NCBI GenBank assembly: GCA_023428135.1
Contig: JAEYZG010000006.1
Coordinates: 1 to 20,741, forward strand
Origin: Bacteroidota bacterium
GTDB lineage: Bacteria > Bacteroidota > Bacteroidia > Cytophagales > Cytophagaceae
Reading direction: 5' to 3'
Length of the DNA: 20,741 bases
Part shown: positions 1-7,737 of the stretch, one piece after another
Layout of the letters: each line of letters begins with the position of its first letter
How positions within the stretch are numbered: position 1 is the stretch's first letter
The notes under the pieces: generated by a model
The model's database searches: none
Seen by the model: only the letters and a program-made list of their open reading frames with translations
Told to the model about the DNA's origin: nothing
Position numbers and translations under genes: made by a program

Positions 1-2
1 TT

Positions 3-1385
3 TATTATTTAGCTGGCACTGCACCTGGCGGAGATTGTAATGACAATGATGCCAGTATCAATCCGGGAAAAACGGAAATATTACTCAATGGAAAGGATGA
101 TGACTGCAACGCAGGTACACCGGATGAGCCTTCTCCGGCCAACAGTCTACATTTTGATGGTACAAATGACGGGGTAGATTGTGGTAATGCAGCATCTTTG
201 CAAATAACAGGAAGTCTTACCTTGGAAACAATGGTAAAATTTGATCAGTTCGAAACGAATATCTATGAGGGGAATATAATAAACAAAGAATCCAGTATCG
301 GTAAAAATGGTTACGCATTGCGTGTAGGTAACAGTGGTATTATAAACTTTCTGCTGGGCAATGGAACCTGGATAGAAACGAATACCGATGCCAATATGCT
401 GCAGATAAATACTTGGTATCACATAGCCTGTATATGGGATAACGTATCTAAGTTAGCTTCTATTTATGTAAATGGTGTGCTAAAGAAACAAGCAAGCATT
501 CCTCAGCTTTCCGGAATAGGAGTTAGTAATAGCAATTTGTGGCTGGGCGCTTATTATGCATCAGGCCGTAACCCTCATGTAACCATGGACGAAGTAAGGA
601 TATGGAACATCGCCCGTTCTTCCAAAGAAATTGTCCATGGAATGAGCTGTGAGCTTAAAGGCACTGAACAAGGACTACAAGCTTACTATAAATTCAATCA
701 GGGCATTAATACAGGCAATAACAATACCCACATCACTCTTTTAGATGCAACACCTAATAACAACAACGGGGAATTGGTTAATTTTTCTTTAATTGGAGCG
801 GCCTCCAACTGGCTTAATGCTTCTCCCATTATAACAGGTATAACTTGTAATGTAGCCCCTGTTCTTACTGCCATTGGTAACAAAACAACTGACGAAGGTA
901 TTGAACTAAGTTTCACTGTGACTGCTGATGATGATGAAACCTCGACTTCGTTAAGCTATAGCCTTGATGCTGCTTCTTTAGCCAAAGGTATGAGTATTGA
1001 TGCCTTAAGCGGGGAATTTAAATGGACACCTGACAATACCCAGTCTGGCGATCACGATGTAACAATTACAGTAAGTGATGGCGCACTTGACCATAGTGAA
1101 ACGATTACCATTTCGGTAAATGTTGTTTCTGGTATAGGAAACAAATTATCACCTGTTTTTTCTTTATATCCAAATCCGGGTACAGGGACCTTATTTATTC
1201 AATTGTCTGCACCTAATAGTGGTACAGTGCGCGTCAGCTCAATAGAGGGACATGTCCTGTCTACTAAAACTTTTGAAAATACAGATGCTGTTATGATTGA
1301 ATGGGAGGGCATACCCGGACTGTATATGGTAGAGACGCAAACGAAAGAAGGAGTTCTTGTAAGACAGAAGTTGATCAGAAATTAG
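3..1385 (+). CDS. Secreted LamG/Ig-like protein with T9SS C-terminal sorting domain, 5' truncated
   Basis: The reading frame is open from base 3, so the gene begins upstream and 460 codons are visible; an internal TTG at 198 is not a credible start. In order, the visible protein has an Asp/Asn-rich MopE-like putative metal-binding motif (DCNDND...DDDCN, about residues 11-38), a concanavalin-like LamG jellyroll (about 48-215, starting LHFDG), a cadherin/putative-Ig type repeat (about 283-375, including DNTQSGDHDVTITVSDG), and a C-terminal T9SS type A sorting domain (about 381-460, FSLYPNPGTG...GLYMVET...RQKLIRN). Known for such tails: they direct proteins across the outer membrane and are removed on attachment or release. 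Inferred role: an adhesive or glycan-binding surface protein. The natural ligand cannot be read from the sequence. A strong terminator follows directly. Confidence 0.85.
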   Translation, partial: YYLAGTAPGGDCNDNDASINPGKTEILLNGKDDDCNAGTPDEPSPANSLHFDGTNDGVDCGNAASLQITGSLTLETMVKFDQFETNIYEGNIINKESSIGKNGYALRVGNSGIINFLLGNGTWIETNTDANMLQINTWYHIACIWDNVSKLASIYVNGVLKKQASIPQLSGIGVSNSNLWLGAYYASGRNPHVTMDEVRIWNIARSSKEIVHGMSCELKGTEQGLQAYYKFNQGINTGNNNTHITLLDATPNNNNGELVNFSLIGAASNWLNASPIITGITCNVAPVLTAIGNKTTDEGIELSFTVTADDDETSTSLSYSLDAASLAKGMSIDALSGEFKWTPDNTQSGDHDVTITVSDGALDHSETITISVNVVSGIGNKLSPVFSLYPNPGTGTLFIQLSAPNSGTVRVSSIEGHVLSTKTFENTDAVMIEWEGIPGLYMVETQTKEGVLVRQKLIRN

Positions 1386-1404
1386 GTCGTCAATACTACA
1401 ATGC

Positions 1405-1449
1405 AAAAGAGGCTGGCTTTGAATTTTAAGCCAGCCTCTTTTATTTTTT
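1405..1449 (+). terminator. Rho-independent terminator after the T9SS protein gene
   Basis: A perfect 15-bp stem, arms 1405-1419 and 1428-1442, encloses an 8-base loop and runs into a T-rich tract (ATTTTTT). It lies 20 bases after the stop codon. The arms end in A and T runs, so it could also work for transcription from the opposite side. Confidence 0.85.
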
Positions 1450-1634
1450 AGTCTTTTTTGGGATTAGACCCATTATCCGTCGGGTTGTGCAATTACTTAG
1501 ATGGACGAAAAAATTGTTGCCTTGATCAATTGCATTACTATCCATGATTTGCAGGCTTAAAGTAGGTGAGTTTAACCTGCAGGAATTGAGGTTGTTAGTG
1601 GTTGGTAAAAGCAAATTAGAGTGGCTCACTTTAG

Positions 1635-1686
1635 TCCGGAATAACCGATTTTTGCCCTTGATACTGGCTCAGTTTATTCCGGAATA
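1635..1686. repeat. Inverted repeat with nested TATTCCGGAATA palindrome
   Basis: TCCGGAATAA at 1635-1644 is the exact reverse complement of TTATTCCGGA at 1674-1683. The right copy also belongs to a perfect 12-base palindrome, TATTCCGGAATA (1675-1686). Possible binding site for a dimeric regulator; no function is shown. Confidence 0.45.
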
Positions 1687-1785
1687 GTTGTTATTGGCAT
1701 ATTTTGAAAAATTTCTGAGTTTTACCCTCTTCTTTCTTAACTTTCAGCCTGATCACTATTTAACAAAAATGAGGGGATTAATTAA

Positions 1786-1818
1786 CAGACAATCAGCTTT
1801 TTTTGAAAGGATTGTCTG
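1786..1818. promoter_or_regulatory. 9-bp inverted repeat upstream of Crp/Fnr-type gene
   Basis: CAGACAATC (1786-1794) and GATTGTCTG (1810-1818) are perfect reverse complements separated by 15 bases, about 40 bases before the regulator's start. This could be an operator, for example for autoregulation, or an mRNA leader hairpin. There is no T-run, so a terminator is unlikely. Confidence 0.35.
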
Positions 1819-1856
1819 CGTATTAAGAATGCCAGAACCTCAGTCGTTTGAACCAA

Positions 1857-2429
1857 ATGATTCAGTCTTTAAAAGAAAAATTAGTAAACACGCTTCAAAT
1901 ACCAATTGACCGGGTAGAGGAATTGTTGAGTATTTGCTTTATCGTTACACACGAGAAAAACGAAATTGTAGAAACAAAAAATGATGTATGTGACCGTTTG
2001 GGGTATATCATAAATGGAGCCGCTCGCATTTATTATTTAAATGAAAAAGGAGAGGAGATCAGTTATTTATTGCAAGTAAATGAGGATGTAATTGGGGACT
2101 ATGCAAGTTATTTAACAGGCGAAAAATCTCAGGCAAAAATTGAAACATTGTTGAGAACAGAAGTCCTATATTTTGAAAAAAGAAGTATTGAAGAACTCAT
2201 AAAGAATGACGTTTTTTGGCTTGGTTTTGCAAAACGTATATCAGACCTGGCTTTTCTTTCAGCGAAACAAAGGCTTGACGAGTTGTTTTTTTATACACCC
2301 GAACAACGTTATTTAAACCTTTTAAAAAAGTCACCGGAAATTCTGGATAAAATTCCTCAAAAATATATTTCATCCTATTTGGGCATCACACCACAATCAT
2401 TGAGCAGGATTAGAAAAAGAATTTACTAA
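1857..2429 (+). CDS. Crp/Fnr-family transcriptional regulator
   Basis: About 190 residues, typical of the short Crp/Fnr-like regulators common in Bacteroidota. Residues about 20-110 match the cyclic-nucleotide-binding beta-barrel fold (GYIINGAARIYYLNEKGEEISY, then DVIGDYASYLTGEKSQ). The C-terminus carries the winged-helix DNA-binding part, ending IPQKYISSYLGITPQSLSRI, the usual recognition helix pattern of this group. The ATG at 1857 was chosen; a TTG at 1848 would add three residues, and neither has a clear ribosome-binding site. The family senses varied or unknown ligands, and no cAMP-binding signature is evident. The next gene, an FAD monooxygenase, starts 70 bases downstream in the same direction with a small palindrome before it, so it is a plausible target. 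That link is inference. Confidence 0.85.
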   Translation: MIQSLKEKLVNTLQIPIDRVEELLSICFIVTHEKNEIVETKNDVCDRLGYIINGAARIYYLNEKGEEISYLLQVNEDVIGDYASYLTGEKSQAKIETLLRTEVLYFEKRSIEELIKNDVFWLGFAKRISDLAFLSAKQRLDELFFYTPEQRYLNLLKKSPEILDKIPQKYISSYLGITPQSLSRIRKRIY

Positions 2430-2468
2430 AGTAGAAATTAACTTAAGTGAACGTCTTTTCTTTTTTAG

Positions 2469-2483
2469 CGACATAAATTGTCG
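2469..2483. promoter_or_regulatory. CGACA-N5-TGTCG palindrome before the monooxygenase
   Basis: CGACA (2469-2473) and TGTCG (2479-2483) form a 5-bp inverted repeat with a TAAAT spacer, 16 bases before the monooxygenase ATG. Its size and symmetry suit a dimeric helix-turn-helix regulator, and the adjacent Crp/Fnr-type protein is the obvious candidate. No binding is demonstrated. Confidence 0.35.
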
Positions 2484-2499
2484 TACTAATCAAAAGTTA

Positions 2500-3633
2500 A
2501 TGACAATGAAAATAGTAATCATAGGTGGCGGCATTGGCGGTTTGACAACAGCATTGGCCTTAAAGCAAAGCGGAAAAGAAGTAGTAGTTTACGAAAGTGC
2601 ATCAGAAATAAAACCCGTAGGTGCAGGTATTGTAATGGCCAACAACGCTATGCAGGTTTTTAAAAAGCTTGGTGTTAGTCATAAAATAGAAGCGGCAGGT
2701 TGTAAAATTTCGAACATTAAAATTACAGACGCTCAACTCAATACTCTTTCCTTAGCAGACCTTACCAGGTTTGAAAACAAATACAAAGTTTATAACGTCG
2801 CCATTCATCGGGCTGACCTGCAGAAAATTTTAGCCAATGAAATCGGTTTTGAAAACATTCAATTATCCAAGCGCCTGTCAGGAATTGACAAAGGAAATGA
2901 TTTTAAACTAACCTTTGAAGACGGAACAGTGGTCAATGCTGATGTTATAATCGGTGCTGATGGCATAAAATCGGTTGTGAGAAAACAATTGTTTGGACCA
3001 GGCAATATCAGGGATACGAAACAAAGATGTTGGAGAGGTGTGGGTGAGTTTGATTGGGTTGAAAAATACAACAACCAAGCCTTTGAAGCCTGGGGAAAAG
3101 GAAAACGTTTTGGCTTTGTGAAGATCAGTGAAAAGAAAGTGTATTGGTATGCCGTGATGAACGAATCTTTGATGAAAGATAATGAACACATCACGGAGTT
3201 GTTTAAAGAGTTTCACCCGGAAGTTGTACAAATCATTTCAGAAACACCCAAAGCCAATATTCATTTTAGCGACATCATTGACTTAGAGCCAATCACAAAA
3301 TGGCAAAATGGAAAAGTGTGTTTAATAGGTGACGCGGCTCACGCCACAACGCCTAATATGGGACAAGGCGCGTGTCAGGCAGTGGAAGATGCATACGTCA
3401 TTGGAAGATTATTTGCACAAGGTAAAAGTGCTGAAGAAGTTTTTAGTCAATATGAAAAACTAAGAATGGCCAAAGCACATTTCATAGTCAATACAAGCTG
3501 GAAAATAGGAAAAGTTGCACATTGGGAAAATAATGCTGCTATCTGGTTGAGAAATGCATTAGTAAAAATTACGCCTGATTTCGTCAATGAAAAACAATTG
3601 GATAAAGTTTTTGATATTGAATATAATGTGTAA
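2500..3633 (+). CDS. FAD-dependent monooxygenase (PHBH/TetX-like group A flavoprotein)
   Basis: A 377-residue protein with the group A flavin monooxygenase layout. It has an N-terminal Rossmann GxGxxG motif (IIGGGIGGL, residues 7-15) with the ribose-binding Glu at 32, a central DG motif (IIGADGIKSVVR), and the C-terminal GD motif in CLIGDAAHATTPNMGQGA. Family members use NAD(P)H and O2 to hydroxylate aromatic or polycyclic substrates; relatives include salicylate and kynurenine hydroxylases and the TetX tetracycline-inactivating enzymes. The substrate here cannot be read from the sequence, so no gene name is given. Start at ATG 2500; a second in-frame ATG at 2506 would remove two residues. 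It is probably expressed with or under control of the upstream Crp/Fnr-type regulator. Confidence 0.85.
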   Translation: MTMKIVIIGGGIGGLTTALALKQSGKEVVVYESASEIKPVGAGIVMANNAMQVFKKLGVSHKIEAAGCKISNIKITDAQLNTLSLADLTRFENKYKVYNVAIHRADLQKILANEIGFENIQLSKRLSGIDKGNDFKLTFEDGTVVNADVIIGADGIKSVVRKQLFGPGNIRDTKQRCWRGVGEFDWVEKYNNQAFEAWGKGKRFGFVKISEKKVYWYAVMNESLMKDNEHITELFKEFHPEVVQIISETPKANIHFSDIIDLEPITKWQNGKVCLIGDAAHATTPNMGQGACQAVEDAYVIGRLFAQGKSAEEVFSQYEKLRMAKAHFIVNTSWKIGKVAHWENNAAIWLRNALVKITPDFVNEKQLDKVFDIEYNV

Positions 3634-3953
3634 CACAACAAGGTTTGATGTAACCAAAGGAAGTTGATGGAAAGTCATTGTAAGAATCTTTTAAACTTCT
3701 ATCAAGAATCAGGTGTGTGAATGATTTGGTAGCAAATAAGAGCTGTAATTCTTGATGTTCCGGTGGCGTTAAATTTGGTCAAATGTTGACGGTAATTCAG
3801 TTGGACAGACTACTAATGTCTAGTTTTCAATGAAGTTTTTAATATCTAATTTTATTTGCAACATAAACAGTGAAGAAGTTTCTAAATTACAACTGCTTTT
3901 ATTTTTGATACGTTGGTTGTCATACCGGAGGCAGAATCAGGACAATCATTTAG
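3634..3953. other. Intergenic region, nothing recognised
   Basis: No RNA gene, terminator or clear promoter was seen in this AT-rich stretch. The frame at 3667-3720 (17 codons, ending FYQESGV) is faintly like the start of small transposase accessory proteins, but it is too short to call. This region opens a roughly 1.6-kb segment of weak coding character. Confidence 0.4.
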
Positions 3954-4264
3954 ATGGACGAAATCAAAAGAAAAGCAAAAAGGCATTCATTTTACATCAC
4001 TCCTAGCTATGTTGGGCTAGTTACAATGTCATTACTTGCCATGACATCGAGGATATTATTGGGAAATGACATTGCCTATGCTTTAATCTTGGTGGCGACT
4101 TTGATCACTATACCAGTTTCATTTTGGGATTTGCTATTCCATGGGGAGGGGGAGAAGATGGGATACTTGTAATGCTTTTGGTACAAGCAGGAGTTTTTGG
4201 ATTGTTCTGGTTTTTGATATATAGGTATTTGCTAAGGTTTAATAGGTCGGCGAACGAGAAATAA
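3954..4264 (+). pseudogene. Small membrane protein, apparently frameshifted near 4124-4130
   Basis: The intact frame from ATG 3954 runs to a stop at 4172 (72 aa), with two hydrophobic segments (about residues 20-33 and 42-58). From about 4130 the -1 frame carries sequence that continues the membrane-protein character: GFAIPWGGGEDGILVML followed by FGLFWFLIYRYLLRFNRSANEK, ending at 4264. One extra T in the TTTT run near 4125 would join the two into one protein of about 103 residues. Alternatives are two overlapping genes (a 30-aa frame starts with ATG at 4172, sharing one base with the stop), programmed frameshifting, or a sequence error. No family is recognised. Confidence 0.45.
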
Positions 4265-4328
4265 CAAAAACGATGGACTAGAATTGCTAACGCAAGTAAT
4301 TAACAAGCTACTAACACGGTTTATAAGA

Positions 4329-4686
4329 ATGAAGATTCAAGATAATCAAAAGAAAATAGCGAAGATACACTTAATAACCCAGATCATAGCCTTCATTGTG
4401 CTGACGAAAGGGATGGGATTGCTTTTGCTTCTGGCATTGGCAGAATTTTCTGGTTGGGTAATGCTCGGGTTATGGATTACTTTTATTTTTTTGGGAATCG
4501 TTTTACATTGTAAATGTTACCGACAGATTGTGTTACAACTCAACTTCAGTATTGATAGGAGCAGTAGAAATCCTTCTGATAGCATTATTAGCAGGAATTA
4601 TTAGCTACTTTTTCGAGCTGATTTATTACACCTTTCATTTTTATCAGATCGGCAAAGATTTCGATCTGAAAAATGGAGGATTATAA
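4329..4686 (+). pseudogene. Small membrane protein, second apparent frameshift
   Basis: From ATG 4329 (a TTG at 4284 is also in frame) the frame encodes a basic N-terminus and two strong hydrophobic segments (LITQIIAFIVLTK... and GWVMLGLWITFIFLGIVL), then turns hydrophilic and stops at 4604. Before that stop the +1 frame carries another hydrophobic segment with natural composition (LIGAVEILLIALLAGIISYF, followed by YQIGKDFDLKNGGL), ending at 4686. A single lost or gained base between about 4480 and 4550 would merge both into one membrane protein. The family is not recognised. Like its upstream neighbour it looks decayed or mis-sequenced; two overlapping small genes cannot be excluded. Confidence 0.4.
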
Positions 4687-5247
4687 AAAAAATACGGTTT
4701 ATCAGTGAAAATTATTCTGACAAGTTTGAAACAATTATAAGCACTGATAAACACTTTATTTAATATTTGAAGGATAGAGTAGTTTTAAAAATATTAAAAA
4801 TCAAATAGATAAGGGATTGGGTTTTATTCCAAATACGTTTCAATCCTTTGTGAAGTGGTTGAAATTATTTTAGGATTTACAGGGCTTCTATTTAATCAGA
4901 CACGAGCAATTGCAAAATATGTGGGATAATTGTAGATTTAAAAGGAAAATAGAATAAACCTGAATAAAGAGCAACTAGATGAATTAAATCAATCGATATT
5001 CACAAATGAGAACGTTTGTATTAATTCGCAGATTGTTGTGTAAGATAGTAGATTCCCAGCTTTTGCAATAACTGATTGTTGCACCTGAATGGGTAAGTCA
5101 TTTTTAAAATAGATTTTTGTTTGATGGACTTGGTATCCAGGGTCTTAACGTAGATAAATTTAAAGCAGAATTGGGTAAGTCAGTTGATTTTTAGAATGAA
5201 TAATAATAAATAACCTGAGACAGAAATAAACCAATAAAGTTCAACAT
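4687..5247. other. Gene-poor stretch with scattered coding-like fragments
   Basis: No intact gene is seen. Short patches have protein-like composition but are broken by stops and frame changes. Examples are about 4680-4761 (ending SENYSDKFETIIS...), about 4960-5042 (EQLDELNQSIFTNENV) and 5124-5194 (GLGIQGLNVDKFKAELGKS). They look like the remains of one or more degraded genes continuing from the broken genes upstream. No family can be assigned. The promoter of the T9SS protein gene at 5248 should lie near the end of this stretch. Confidence 0.35.
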
Positions 5248-6783
5248 ATGAAAAAGTTATTTTTTACATTTTTACTCAATACTATTTTTGCTATTGGGTT
5301 TTCGCAAACCAATGTTAGTGGTCCCTATTTTTCAAATTTAACCTGGGATTTGTCCGGAAGTCCATATACCATTACTGGTGATGTTCAGATTCCAAAAAAT
5401 GTTACATTAACAATTGAGCCCGGAGTAGAGGTGAATATTAGTGGGAATTACGAAATTTTGATCAAAGGTTCTTTGAATGCAGTTGGGACTAATTTGCTCC
5501 CAATTAAATTCAAAGGCAGTACTGGGGTAAGGACCATGGTAATGTTTAAGGGTGCTGATCTAAGTTTGTCTAAATTATCTTATCTACAATTTGAAGGACC
5601 TAAGAATGCTATTCAGCTTGGAGATGAATCCGAAAGTAGTCAGGACGTAATAAAAAATTCAGGCGTACTAACTGTTAGTAATGTTTCACTTAAGAATACA
5701 AAAATTCAAACTAAGGGTTACTGGACAAATGCATCTTTAGTTCTGGAAAATGTTACAGCCTCAGAAACTACAATTAAAGGTGTCTATCCAAGGAGTGAAC
5801 CTATTGAAATTAAAAATAGTAATTTTAATTATTGTATTATAGATTCTGATGCATACAATGCTGGAATTACAATCAGGAATTCTGAAATTATTAGTTCTGA
5901 TTTAATAATTGGATGTTGTGGAGGTAATTTTAATATAGTTTCATCTTTGTTAAAGTCATCCAAAATAATTGAAGGAGAGGGAAGTCCTGTAATGGGTCCT
6001 CTGAAGATAAGCGATACTAGATTAGAAAATACGCCTATTAATCTACCAGCAGCAACTGTAGAAATAAAACATAGTTTTGTTAGTTATCAATCTTCTAACG
6101 CGATCATTTTAGGTAATGGATCAGTACAATGTTCTGAAATTATAGGGAATGGTTCTGGGGCTGCACTTACAATAACTGGTAAAAAGGGTTATGATTTAGG
6201 AGGAAGTATTAATATAAATAAATCTCACATTGCCCAAAATACTATTGGTGTTAAGATATCTGACGTAAGTAGTATAAAGATCGAAAATTCTAACTTTGAT
6301 AATAATAGTTTGTATCATATTGAAAACCGTTCAAATAAAGATATAAATGCATCTAATAATTTTTGGGACACTACAGATCCTTTAGTAATCCTAAGTAAGA
6401 ACTACGATTATTATGATAATATAAATTATGGGGTTATCAATACATCCGACTTTCTTACTTCTCCTAATTTAGATCAGGATTGTATTGAGTTAGTAACTTC
6501 AGTTTTTGGAAAAAATAATAAACAAACTTTATCTTCAGTTGAAGCAAGGGTATTCCCCAATCCTGCATCTAATTTTGTAAATTTAATTTTTGACAACTTA
6601 AATAATAGCAAAGATTTAACTATTGAAATTGTTAATACAATGGGAAAGCAATATTTTATAAGTCAAATTAATGGTTCTACTAACATCCAGAATATTGATG
6701 TTTCTGAATATCCCAAAGGAGTTTATTTTTGCAATATTCAAAATGGGCATAATCGCATAACGAAAAAAATAATAGTTCAATAA
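5248..6783 (+). CDS. Secreted right-handed beta-helix protein with T9SS sorting domain
   Basis: A 511-residue protein. Residues 1-19 are a Sec signal peptide (MKKLFFTFLLNTIFAIGFS, cleaved before QTN). Residues about 40-400 consist of short repeating beta-strand turns rich in Asn, Ser and Ile (for example ASLVLENVTAS, GITIRNSEII, SIKIENSNFDNNS), typical of parallel beta-helix or pectate-lyase-like folds. The last ~77 residues form a T9SS type A sorting domain (RVFPNPASNFVNLIF...YPKGVYFCNIQNG...KKIIV). Such proteins are surface-anchored or released; many bind or cleave polysaccharides, but no catalytic residues are evident here. The gene stands alone, with a terminator at 6849. Its composition is AT- and Asn-rich compared with the carotenoid genes. 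Confidence 0.8.
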   Translation: MKKLFFTFLLNTIFAIGFSQTNVSGPYFSNLTWDLSGSPYTITGDVQIPKNVTLTIEPGVEVNISGNYEILIKGSLNAVGTNLLPIKFKGSTGVRTMVMFKGADLSLSKLSYLQFEGPKNAIQLGDESESSQDVIKNSGVLTVSNVSLKNTKIQTKGYWTNASLVLENVTASETTIKGVYPRSEPIEIKNSNFNYCIIDSDAYNAGITIRNSEIISSDLIIGCCGGNFNIVSSLLKSSKIIEGEGSPVMGPLKISDTRLENTPINLPAATVEIKHSFVSYQSSNAIILGNGSVQCSEIIGNGSGAALTITGKKGYDLGGSININKSHIAQNTIGVKISDVSSIKIENSNFDNNSLYHIENRSNKDINASNNFWDTTDPLVILSKNYDYYDNINYGVINTSDFLTSPNLDQDCIELVTSVFGKNNKQTLSSVEARVFPNPASNFVNLIFDNLNNSKDLTIEIVNTMGKQYFISQINGSTNIQNIDVSEYPKGVYFCNIQNGHNRITKKIIVQ

Positions 6784-6848
6784 TTTATAAGAACTAATAA
6801 TATTAACCTTCCCTGTTCTATCTATAGCGGTACGATAATGAAAATTTC

Positions 6849-6885
6849 AAGTGCGGTGTTTTAAATACTGCACTTTTTTATTTAT
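6849..6885 (+). terminator. Rho-independent terminator after the beta-helix gene
   Basis: Arms AAGTGCGGT (6849-6857) and ACTGCACTT (6867-6875) form a 9-bp stem with one G-T wobble and a 9-base loop, followed by TTTTATTTATT. It lies 66 bases after the stop codon. Confidence 0.75.
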
Positions 6886-6905
6886 TATAAAGCTATAATC
6901 AATAT

Positions 6906-7649
6906 ATGGAATTCTCACCTTTCAACAACATTGTTAAACTATGTCTGCAAGGAATGGCCCTGGAGGACAAAAATCAAGCAGAACAAGCTAAGGAAGTATT
7001 TTTGCAAGCCTGGAATGAAGCAACCAATGATTTTGAAAAATTCTTGTCAGCTCATTATGTTGCCAGACATCAGGAAAATGTCACAGACAAATTAACCTGG
7101 CTTGAAACGGCTTTGCAGTATGCATCAACAGTGAATGATGATACTGTTAAAAGTGCTTTTCCTTCTCTTTATTTAAACATAGCCCAATGCTATGAGCACT
7201 TGAATAACCCTGATAAGGTAAAGGAGAATACTGACTTTGCCATTTCCTATCAATATAATCCTTCAGATAAAGGCCCCTTTTATCATGGGACTAAAGCAGA
7301 TCTGAAGGTTGGGGATTTGCTGATCGCTGGCGGTATTTCTAACTACAAATCTGAAATAAAAATGAATCATATTTATTTCACCGGTTTAGTCAATGGCGCC
7401 GGGCTTGCTGCTGCTTTATCAAGAGGCGATGGAAGGGAACGAGTATATATCATTGAGCCAACAGGGAGTTATGAAAATGACCCTAATCTTACTGATAAAA
7501 AGTTTCCCGGCAACCCTACCCGGTCATATCGCTCTGAATTTCCATTGAAAATTATTGGAGAAGCAACAGAATGGATAAAGCCTTCTCCAGAAGATTTGCA
7601 AAAGTTTCGTGAAAAAGTAGAAGCCAATAAAGGTGAAATAATCAATTAA
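6906..7649 (+). CDS. arr: Arr-family (rifamycin) ADP-ribosyltransferase with N-terminal helical-repeat domain
   Basis: Residues about 122-225 match Arr: GPFYHGTKADLKVGDLL, then HIYFTGL, YIIEPTGSYENDPNLTDKKF and PGNPTRSYRSEFPLKIIG. Arr enzymes transfer ADP-ribose from NAD+ to the C23 hydroxyl of rifamycins. The His-Tyr-Asp residues used by characterised Arr proteins are kept as H127, Y157 and D192. Standalone Arr is about 140 residues; this protein has 247. The extra N-terminal ~115 residues are all-helical with a TPR-like pattern (QAEQAKEVFLQAWNEA, SLYLNIAQCYEHLNNPDKVKENTDFA). Rifamycin resistance is inferred from the family, and the fusion leaves room for another substrate. ATG at 6906 chosen; the preceding gene ends in a terminator. 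Confidence 0.88.
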   Translation: MEFSPFNNIVKLCLQGMALEDKNQAEQAKEVFLQAWNEATNDFEKFLSAHYVARHQENVTDKLTWLETALQYASTVNDDTVKSAFPSLYLNIAQCYEHLNNPDKVKENTDFAISYQYNPSDKGPFYHGTKADLKVGDLLIAGGISNYKSEIKMNHIYFTGLVNGAGLAAALSRGDGRERVYIIEPTGSYENDPNLTDKKFPGNPTRSYRSEFPLKIIGEATEWIKPSPEDLQKFREKVEANKGEIIN

Positions 7650-7675
7650 GCAAAGAAGGAAAGATTGAAGAAAAC

Positions 7676-7714
7676 AAAGATTTCAAACCATACCTTTGGT
7701 TGAAATCTTTTGGA
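7676..7714 (+). terminator. Hairpin terminator after the Arr-like gene
   Basis: AAAGATTTCAA (7676-7686) pairs perfectly with TTGAAATCTTT (7700-7710). Two more G-C pairs follow after a bulged A, closing a small loop, and a short TTTT tract comes after. It lies 27 bases after the stop. It spans the TTG at 7696 that would extend the next gene, so the next gene more likely starts at ATG 7738. Confidence 0.55.
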
Positions 7715-7737
7715 ATTCAATTAAAAAAAACATAATA

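Larger units (their letters stand above)
1443..1856. other. Intergenic region with palindromes, no gene recognised
   Basis: No convincing gene is seen. Short open frames here (reverse strand 1441-1629; forward 1688-1909) have no family-like sequence and the second overlaps the regulator gene. The stretch contains two inverted-repeat structures, listed separately at 1635-1686 and 1786-1818. It should also hold the promoter of the Crp/Fnr-type gene, but no clear Bacteroidota -33/-7 pair could be picked out. Confidence 0.5.

Noticed and set aside
1441..1629. Reverse-strand open frame of 62 codons after the first terminator
   Set aside because: No family-like sequence, no ribosome-binding site, and it overlaps the terminator arm; likely chance.
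1688..1909. Forward open frame of 73 codons starting at a TTG
   Set aside because: It overlaps the start of the Crp/Fnr-type gene in another frame and its sequence has no protein-like pattern beyond a Phe/Leu-rich start.
2859..3231. Two reverse-strand open frames inside the monooxygenase gene
   Set aside because: They lie fully within a well-supported gene on the other strand; composition is that of antisense shadows.
7696..7737. TTG start giving 14 extra residues to the duplicated-domain protein
   Set aside because: The codon lies in the terminator-like hairpin of the preceding gene; ATG 7738 is the simpler start.
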